From the NCBI GenBank assembly GCA_030844895.1, contig CM061231.1, positions 7,525,618 to 7,589,617 of the forward strand: 64,000 nucleotides of DNA, in the 5' to 3' direction. Numbering within the stretch: the first letter of the stretch is position 1; each line of letters opens with the position of its first letter. Made by a program: the position numbers and the translations under genes. Below the pieces are notes generated by a model. That model was not told the DNA's origin. It did not search any database and was given only the letters and a program-made list of their open reading frames with translations. Source of the stretch: Ambrosia x helenae. Taxonomy: Eukaryota; Streptophyta; Magnoliopsida; Asterales; Asteraceae. Below, piece by piece: positions 57,641-64,000 of this stretch.

Positions 57641-58402
57641 TTAAAAACACGGGAGGTCCTCAAAAAGAGGACCGCCGCACACCCAACTAAATCTAGATCT
57701 AACACACAGAAATGACAAAGACTTAACTTTAGCTACAATCTCACACACTTTCGCCTCTTTATGTCTAAAAATCTTTCCGTTTCTAGAATTCCAAATGACC
57801 CAGAGCATAACCATTATAATCCCATTCATAATCTTCTTAGCCCCACTGTTTCTATTCCCATCTCCAATGTGCAAAAGATCCGCCAAATCAAATGCATAAA
57901 TTGGACTGATCTTGATCCAATATCCAATAGCGGCCCAAACACCATATGAAAAACCACAACTAGTGAACACATGCAGCAAGCTTCCAGGATCCGACTCGCA
58001 AATAACACAGGAAGAATCTGAAATATTCACATTGCGCCTAAGAAGAGCAACCCGAGTAGGTTGGCGGTCCATATCGGCTCTCCAAGTAAAAACTTTCACC
58101 TTCAAAGGAACCCATGATATCCAATTCATATTATGTAGCCGACCGTGATGTCTTTCTTCAATGAGTAAACGTTTAAATTCCACCACGGTGAAATCCCCTT
58201 CGTCTTTACCTTCCCATTTCCATTTATCAGAGACAAATGACAGCTGCATATTCTTGAATCTGGTCAGAAAACTAGTTAATTCATCTGTTTCAGCTTCTGT
58301 ACAAGGAAGTCTCTTCCAGCTGCAACTGAAGTTGCCCGAAACATCATTATCAGCCCAAAAATCTGCACATAAACCGGTTTTATTCACTGCCAAGCGAAAC
58401 AA
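57641..58402 (-). pseudogene. LINE C-terminal zinc-binding region (zf-RVT)
   Basis: 253 codons. WVPLKVKVFTWRADMDRQPT, LLRRNVN and CVICESDPGSLLHVFTSC are the signature of the reverse-transcriptase zinc-binding domain of plant LINEs. It overlaps the preceding frame by 19 bases, a frameshift relic. Confidence 0.88.
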
Positions 58403-58794
58403 ATTTGGGTAGATTTTTTCAGAATGTCATCCTCTGACCATTTATCAAGCCAAAATCTAATATCACTCTCATCTCCAATCATACCTTTGAAAAAATAATT
58501 TAGCTTTCGGTCCTGAACTTGCAGTCTGTTCAGAAACAAAGCCAAAGATTTCCAACATCCAGTCAAGTTTCGATTAACAGGAAGGAGCTCCCAGTTGCGA
58601 CGATTGTGGTGACATTCATTGATGATTTTACGCCACAGACCCAGCTTGTCTTTTTTATATCTACACGCCCTCTTAACCAAAAGAGTGACATTAACATCAC
58701 TCAATTTTGACACGCCTAAACCGCCATCCTTCTTTGGGTTCGTGACAACGTCCCAAGAGACCCAATGAATTTTCTTAATATCACCATCTCCCAC
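58384..58794 (-). pseudogene. LINE connector between RT and zinc-binding region
   Basis: 136 codons with IHWVSWDVVTNPKKDGGLGV and IRFWLDKWSED, conserved in plant LINE ORF2 after the RT. Confidence 0.85.
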
Positions 58795-59500
58795 CCATAA
58801 AAAAATGCTTCATAAGAGATTCAATCGTATAAATAACCTTCGCCGGCGCTTTATAAAGATACAAATAATATATTCGCAAGCTAGACAAGACCGACTTTAT
58901 AAGAACTAGACGACCACCAATAGATAGAGTTTTTGCATTCCAAGATGCAAGCCAAAACTTGCACTTATCAATAACCGGGTTCCGATGTTGAATTCGGTTC
59001 ATGTTTGCTCCAACCTTAACACCAACATAACCAAACGGAAAGAGCCCGGGCTTACACCCACTCAAATCGACCATATATTTTAATTCAACATCTGATATCC
59101 CAATCCCATAAACATTCGACTTATGTAAATTGATTTTTAACCCCAAACAAATATGAAACACTCGAATGATCCTTAACATCTTTTTAAAGTTCACTTCTGA
59201 CCATTTCCCCATTAATAAGGCATCATCGGCATAAAGTAAGTGGGACATACTTGTAATGTTCAAAAAAAGAAAGTGGGACATACTTGTACCATTTCTTCTG
59301 ACTTTAATATCTTCGAATTCTCATCGAACCACCGTTTTATTAACAATACAAGTAAAAGCTTCTATTACAATAAGAAAAAGAAACGGAGAAAGAGGGTCAC
59401 CTTTTCTTAAGCCTTTCACGCATTGAAATTCGAAAGTTGGTGAACCATTCACCAAAATAGACAAACGAGCTGATTTTAGAATCCCATCAATCTATCGACA
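58781..59500 (-). pseudogene. LINE reverse transcriptase, catalytic half
   Basis: SHLLYADDALLMG is the catalytic YADD box. Thumb motifs SWNAKTLSIGGRLVLIKSVL follow. A CGTGGGACATACTTGTA-like word is duplicated at about 59237-59290, disturbing the frame just before YADD. Upstream to 59500 an FLFLIVIEAFT-type motif is readable with stops. Confidence 0.88.
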
Positions 59501-59514
59501 CCCACTACTAGAAA

Positions 59515-59700
59515 AACACCCTTTCTTGACATTCTTTTTATGACATACATGTATTTAATGACATAAAAAAGTGTATGTCATAAAAAAAAGTGTCATCTTT
59601 GATAAAAACTATTAAATTCTTGACATTTTTCTCTGCGTGTCAACAATTTTCCGTCATAAACTAAAAAAACATGACAGTAAACACAAATGAGTGTCATGAT
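59515..59700. repeat. left subterminal TGTCAT array of the CACTA element
   Basis: About ten TGTCAT, TGACAT or GTGTCA words in both orientations. The matching right array is at 62945-63170. Confidence 0.85.
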
Positions 59701-59928
59701 TTTGTGTCAAGAAAATTTGAATTCCCTCCACTCTCCTCTCCTACACACCTCCACATAAACCCTCCTCTCTCTCTCTCTCTCTCGTAACAAAACACAAAGA
59801 TCTGGATAATCCTAAACAGAAATCCTTCTTCAAAAGAACAAAACCCTAAACATAAATCCTTAACATTCTTCGATGATCCGCATAATCTCTTCTTATTCAT
59901 TCGGCTCACGTATTCATCTCTGCAACCA

Positions 59929-60007
59929 ATGATGACTAATTCCAACACCAAATCCAAAATCGATGCCGCCAGAGAATGGACTGTTGACCATAAGCTTCGT
60001 TCCGTCG
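59929..60007 (+). pseudogene. captured exon 1 of a HIG1-domain (hypoxia-responsive family) gene
   Basis: The ATG at 59929 reads MMTNSNTKSKIDAAREW, then DHKLRSVG, ending at a GTAATT donor (60008), phase 1. The REW...HKLR(S/T)VG block is the N-terminus of plant HIG1/RCF1-like mitochondrial proteins, small inner-membrane proteins linked to respiratory supercomplexes and hypoxia. Upstream 59700-59928 with its CT-rich run looks like the native 5' UTR carried along. The second exon with the membrane segments is not found in the element. Confidence 0.72.
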
Positions 60008-60792
60008 GTAATTTCCTTTTCCTTTTTCTCCTTTAAGTTGTCGTTTTTATTCTTCTAATTTATATAAAATTGGGGTTATTTCTATAAATTTGATTGATTG
60101 TTGAATTAGTGCTTTATGCTTTTTCTTTTCAGAGGGTTATGAACCCCTTGATTCGAGTAGTGAGTTTAAAATGAACAATTGTAGTTTGATGCAATAGATC
60201 GAGTTTCTATGATGGTATATGTTTTTCGTTTTAACTTTTGGAGCTACGATGGGCTTTTGAAAGCTAAAACCTAGTACAAAAGCTATAAATCACTCGTAGA
60301 TATTATTGTTACAGTGTATTTGTCAAAGTTTAAGTTATTTTTTTCACTGTTTTTGACAACTAGAGTTATGAATTTCTTTCTTGATTTTAAGTTGAATCCC
60401 TGTGAAAATGGGCGATAGCCTTCATGTTTTCTTTTGTTACTTATTCTTCAAATGCCAAAATTTGATATATGGGTTTTGTTAACGGTTAATCACTATACCA
60501 CCCGTTCACCAATGGGTTTTCTTTTGTAGCATTTTCAATGATGTTTGATGTAGCTATCAATCTTTTCTCCTATCACCGGCACCCCTCATTTCACATTTGG
60601 TCTTTTAAGTCAAGAGTATAGCTCTTGATTTTTTAAAATGGAACACATATTCTCTAATTTTTTTATATTAGCTGTTTACGAGATTAAATTCTTTTGTGTA
60701 TGATGTATATTTAATATTTTAAGTATATAGCTTTCATAGGGAAGTTGAAAGCTGAACCATTATGGATGAATTATTGTTTGTAGGTGGAAATC
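60008..60792 (+). other. intronic or leader sequence between captured genes
   Basis: A T-rich intron-like stretch. An acceptor-like TTTTCAG lies at 60127-60133 and another, TTTGTAG, at 60777-60783 just before the proteasome ATG. The latter may be a native 5'-UTR intron acceptor of that gene. No coding recognised. Confidence 0.45.
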
Positions 60793-62023
60793 ATGAAGCT
60801 TGACTTTAGCAGACTAGAATCAAGTGCACCACTCTACGGGGGAAGTAATGAGTTGCTTTGTGATGGGTTCTCAGTTGCCCCTTCATTTGACCTTCCAGTT
60901 ACATCAGATGTGAGATTCTTGACTTCGTTTTCTCCTACTGTCCTACAATGCTTGTTTCTTTTACCATGAAATTGATGAATTTATTAATGTGCTGAAAACG
61001 AACTTTAATTCCTTGCTCCAGTTTGATGGATTCCTGAAGAATTCTATCCAAATGGTAAAGCCGGCAAAGGGAACAACGACCTTGGCTTTTATCTTTAAGG
61101 AGGGTGTGATGGTTGCTGCTGATTCCCGAGCAAGCATGGGAGGCTACATCTGTATGTACATCTTGTTCACTCTGAAAAGATAATTTGTTTTTATTTTTTT
61201 CAATATCGCATTACACCTAGACGCTATGTCGTTATTGTGGTAATGATAACTTGGTCGAAGTTAAATTGGTCGAGCTGCTGCAGGGTATTAATCGGCCTTC
61301 TATTACCAAAGGGAAGGACCGTTGGGTTTGGGGTGAGGGTGGGCTTCGTGGAGTCGAAGTTAAATCAAACGGGCGCTGCAAGAAAATTCTGTAGCTGTGG
61401 AAGTCGCTTGGTGCAGCAGATTTTGTGGGTGCCAAAAAGGGTTTGGGTTTTGGCATGGCGAGCGGCTTTGGGCAGAATTCCAACTAGGGACACGCTCCTT
61501 AGGCGGAACATCACCGTGGATCAGACACGTGGCCTATGTGCGGAGGCCAGTCAGAAACATTAGAGCATCTGTTTATCTCACGCGGTTTGGCGCAATCGGT
61601 GTGACGTCTCATCTCGAAATGGTGCAGATTGGGGTATACATTCGCCTTTAGCTTGTAGGATTATTGGTGCTGCATACTTAAGTGATGATTAAATACAGTG
61701 GCGCAATTTGGTTTTGTTGGCACAATATCAATTTAGCAAGCATAAACTGGTGATTGAATTGTAACTGTTTGGTGGTAGTTTTCAAAATGCTTATTCTTAG
61801 ATAAAGGTGTTGGAACTTTGACCTATAATAAGTTTCAAATGTAACCTATGTTTGAAATACCATGCAGGCCAAACAATAAAAGATCTAATACATACTTTTG
61901 ATTTATTTTCTTTCAGCATCTCAATCCGTGAAGAAAATTATTGAAATTAATCCCTATATGCTAGGTACTATGGCAGGAGGAGCTGCTGATTGCCAATTCT
62001 AGCACAGAAATCTTGGCATTAAG
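60793..62023 (+). pseudogene. captured 20S proteasome beta-5 subunit gene, exons 1-3
   Basis: Exon 1 (60793-60909) MKLDFSRLESSAPLYGGSNE ... APSFDLPVTSD; exon 2 (61022-61151) from FDGFLKNS to MVKPAKGTTTLAFIF ... ADSRASMGGYI; exon 3 (61917-62023) SQSVKKIIEINPYMLGTMAG ... NLGIK. Introns are GT-AG with consistent phases (0, then 1). The sequence is the N-terminal third of plant proteasome beta-5 (PBE), including the propeptide and the KG|TTTL cleavage site with its catalytic threonine. A stop TAG (62000-62002) replaces the tryptophan codon after DCQF. Intron 2 has gained a LINE piece. The rest of the gene is missing, so no active subunit can be made. Confidence 0.88.
61235..61620 (+). mobile_element. 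LINE zf-RVT fragment inside captured intron 2
   Basis: WVPKRVWVLAWRAALGRIPT and LLRRNITVDQT are the zinc-binding region of a plant LINE, in broken frames and opposite in orientation to the host LINE. Confidence 0.75.
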
Positions 62024-62213
62024 GTAATCTTATTTTGTTGCCTGCCTCAGTCAGTTGGTTCTGAGTTCCTACACATTATCATCATTAAACTATTGCTGGA
62101 ACTCCGTGTGATTTATATACCGTAGAGAGAAAATGGTTGGTTCAATAGATAATATTGTATTTTTTTATTTTTTTGTCTAGGCACTTACAATAAGAAATTT
62201 AAACATTTTGCAG

Positions 62214-62304
62214 TAAGGGTGTTGACGGAAATTCAAGTGCACAATTAGTTGCCACATTTGTGATAAAACTGAGTGATGAATCTGTTGAAGATACACTTCA
62301 TAAG
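62214..62304 (+). pseudogene. unassigned captured exon-like segment
   Basis: Bounded by a TTTTGCAG acceptor and a GTAATA donor. After the first base it reads KGVDGNSSAQLVATFVIKLS and continues DESVEDTLHK. It is not part of the beta-5 subunit as I know it and probably comes from a third gene. Not recognised. Confidence 0.4.
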
Positions 62305-62627
62305 GTAATATTACATTGTTTTGATGCCATCCACTTTATAAAGTTGTCGCCTCTAAATTTTTTGAATATATTCACCAAACTGAAATTATGTTGTCATTAT
62401 TGTGTGCCATTGTTAGAGAAGTTCATTCTACTTGAAACATATTACGCAAACTGTAGTAGTCAGTAGGTTTCTGGATTTAGATTTAAGCTAGTAATCTGCC
62501 CTCATGTGATTTCATTTAATGAGCTTGCTGAGAGATTTGTTATCTTAAAGTTTAAGGCAATTCGTGCACTCTGCCCTGCTCCCTATGCTCTTTGAGTTTA
62601 ATATTTTGCTTATTTTTTAATGTCTAG

Positions 62628-62745
62628 TGTCCATGCCAGTCGAGAATCACAAAATGTTGTGGGAGGAGCGGATTATTACGCGGATGAGGACTTGGATGCT
62701 ATTCGCGAAGAATTGTCAAGCGCCGCGACATATATGTTCAAGTGA
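62628..62745 (+). pseudogene. unassigned terminal exon-like segment
   Basis: After a TGTCTAG acceptor-like word, a frame reads SRESQNVVGGADYYADEDLD ... SAATYMFK to TGA (62743-62745). It could be the last exon of the third captured gene or a relic of the element's own transposase gene. A poly(A)-like region follows. Confidence 0.35.
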
Positions 62746-63182
62746 TGAAGGCAATATATTGTCAATACAATATTTTTGTAAATGTTAAAACGTTGTCTCG
62801 AATTGGTTTGTAATTAGATAAATATGGATTATATAATGAAATGATGTTTTTATTATTAATTTGCTAATTATTTTGCATGTAATAGAATGGCAATAAATTC
62901 AGGAGGGTAAATATGTAATTTTAAGGATATATTTTTTTTTTAGATTAAAAAATTATGACACGCAAAGAACGTCATAAAATTCTGTCATAAAAATGTGTCA
63001 TTAAAAAGTGTCATAACGTGTGTCAATAAATGCTGTCATAAATGTGTGTCATAAACAGATGACATGCGAAAATATGTCATGTTAAATTTATGACACCGCC
63101 ATCCTTGACATTCTTTTTCCTGTCATCTGACCCCTTTCTTGAGACGCAATGCGTGTCAAGAAAGGGCTTTTTTCTAGTAGTG

Positions 63183-63845
63183 ACCACTGGTTTGGGAACC
63201 CCGTCTGATTTAAGATAGAAAGTAAAAACTCCCAATCAACATTATAGTAATCTTTTTCAAAATCAATCTTGAACATAAACGACTTATCTTTTCTTTTCTT
63301 TAGCCAAGAGATAACTTCATTGATTATAAGAGGGCCATCTAAAACAAATATATCCGAGAAAAATCCACTTTGAGAGTCGGATATCACGAAGTTCATAACC
63401 TTTTTATCCTATTCGCCAAAATCTTGGAAATGACTTTGGAGATAATTCCAATCAAGGTTATGGACAATAGTCTTTTAAACCAACCGGAATTTTGATTTTT
63501 GGGATAAGGGTAATTACGGATGAGCTATAACCCCGATTAATAACACCCTTTTCATAAAATCGGCCATCAAGTTGAAAAAATCATCTTCAAAAAATGCCCA
63601 AAAGTGCTTCAAGAATTTGAAATTAAAACCATCAGGCCCCAGTGCCTGATCACTGCCACAATCGAAGACCACCCCTTTGATTTCATCTTTCGAAAAAGTC
63701 ATCACCAAATCAGCTTGTATATCTTTTGGAAGAGTCTTTATGTTATCACACAAAAGCATAGGGCGGTTTGCGACTTTAGAATAAAACAAGTTTCTATAAT
63801 GTCTAAAAACTTCCCTTTTTAACAAAGCGGGTTTTGTGACCCACT
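63183..63845 (-). pseudogene. LINE reverse transcriptase, N-terminal half
   Basis: SDQALGPDGFNFKFLKHFW and DSQSGFFSD ... FKIDFEKDYYNVDWEFL are the RT start blocks of plant LINEs (the family's A-x-D-S region here reads FEKDYYNV). Frames break at about 63510 and 63400. Confidence 0.85.
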
Positions 63846-64000
63846 TGTTGGAATTTTTTAAAATATGTGAATGGAATTTAATTGAATAATATTATTAATG
63901 AGTTTACTAATATTATAAATGACTCTTCATGGTAAGAAACTCTTGAGTAGAGTTTTTCATGACACTTAATTGGCTTTTATTAGAGTTTTATGTCTCTTAT
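63846..64000. mobile_element. start of an LTR-like element cutting the LINE, continuing past the window
   Basis: LINE coding stops at 63845 and TGTTGGAATTTTTT begins, the usual TGTTGGAA start of Copia-type LTRs. The other end is outside the window. Confidence 0.4.

Larger units (their letters stand above)
59503..63182. mobile_element. CACTA transposon carrying captured gene exons (Pack-CACTA)
   Basis: Left end CACTACTAGAAAAACACCC and right end, inverted, CACTACTAGAAAAAAGCCC, followed on both by TTTCTTGACA. ACC is duplicated at 59500-59502 and 63183-63185, the 3-bp duplication of CACTA elements. Subterminal regions (59515-59700 and 62945-63170) are packed with TGTCAT/ATGACA words, the usual transposase-binding arrays. 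The 3.2-kb interior has no transposase. Instead it has exons of at least two host genes on the plus strand plus a LINE piece. It is inserted in the RT of the LINE. Confidence 0.93.
57618..63845 (-). mobile_element. LINE (non-LTR retrotransposon), split by CACTA and truncated at 5' side
   Basis: On the minus strand: RT domain start at 63845 and down, a CACTA element inserted at 59500/63183, RT with YADD, connector, RNase H-like zinc-binding domain, and a short A tail (T run at 57618-57625). Several stops and frameshifts show it is dead. An LTR-like sequence starting TGTTGGAA cuts it at 63846, so endonuclease and ORF1 are missing here. Confidence 0.88.

Overview
This window looks like intergenic chromatin from a large, transposon-rich dicot plant genome. 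The supporting signs are two plant TIR-domain immune-receptor gene pieces, plant-type LTR retrotransposons primed by tRNA-Met, CACTA, Mutator-like and Helitron-like elements, and captured fragments of plant housekeeping and clock genes. The style of the repeats suggests Asteraceae, but that is an impression and cannot be proved from the window. No complete, clearly functional host gene is present. Only two host loci look native: a TIR exon read leftward at the left edge (342-838) and a broken TIR-NB-ARC gene read rightward (36625-38370).

Region by region. 1-7.1 kb holds a short SINE with a 17-bp target duplication, the TIR exon, a small inverted-repeat element, AT-rich repeats, a probable Helitron (4427-5136) and a DNA element carrying a proline-rich broken ORF (5848-7136). 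7.4-9.9 kb is a solo Gypsy LTR. 10.4-11.4 kb is an LTR-retrotransposon remnant. 11.4-36.4 kb was originally about 4.2 kb of AT-rich sequence, tandemly duplicated, and is now split by a 10.6-kb Tekay-like Gypsy element (12215-22850) and by a solo LTR (25696-35818) that itself contains a 7.8-kb non-coding LTR element (27289-35107). 36.4-38.4 kb is the TIR-NB gene. 38.5-40.9 kb is a small non-autonomous Copia-type element. 40.9-42.7 kb holds twin palindromes, a near-perfect 49-bp-stem hairpin and a gene fragment. 42.8-55.2 kb is a stack of nested retroelements (LTR in LTR in LTR) around a degenerate Tat-like Gypsy element with an antisense ORF. 55.5-56.9 kb is a Pack-MULE with a REVEILLE-type MYB exon. 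57.6-63.8 kb is a LINE split by a 3.7-kb CACTA element that has picked up a HIG1-family exon and three exons of the proteasome beta-5 subunit gene.

Insertion boundaries were set from target-site duplications read directly from the sequence: GATAA, AAAAC, TAATG, GCAAT, CATTT, ATAAT and GTTTT for LTR elements, TTATCTTTA for the MULE, ACC for CACTA, and a 17-mer for the SINE. They give the relative order of insertion. The most notable observations are the two gene-capturing DNA transposons, a phase-consistent 79-nt intron inside the gag gene of the Gypsy element, the miRNA-like hairpin at 41443-41583, and the antisense ORF in the Tat-like element. Protein identities rest on motif recognition by eye; no database search was run.
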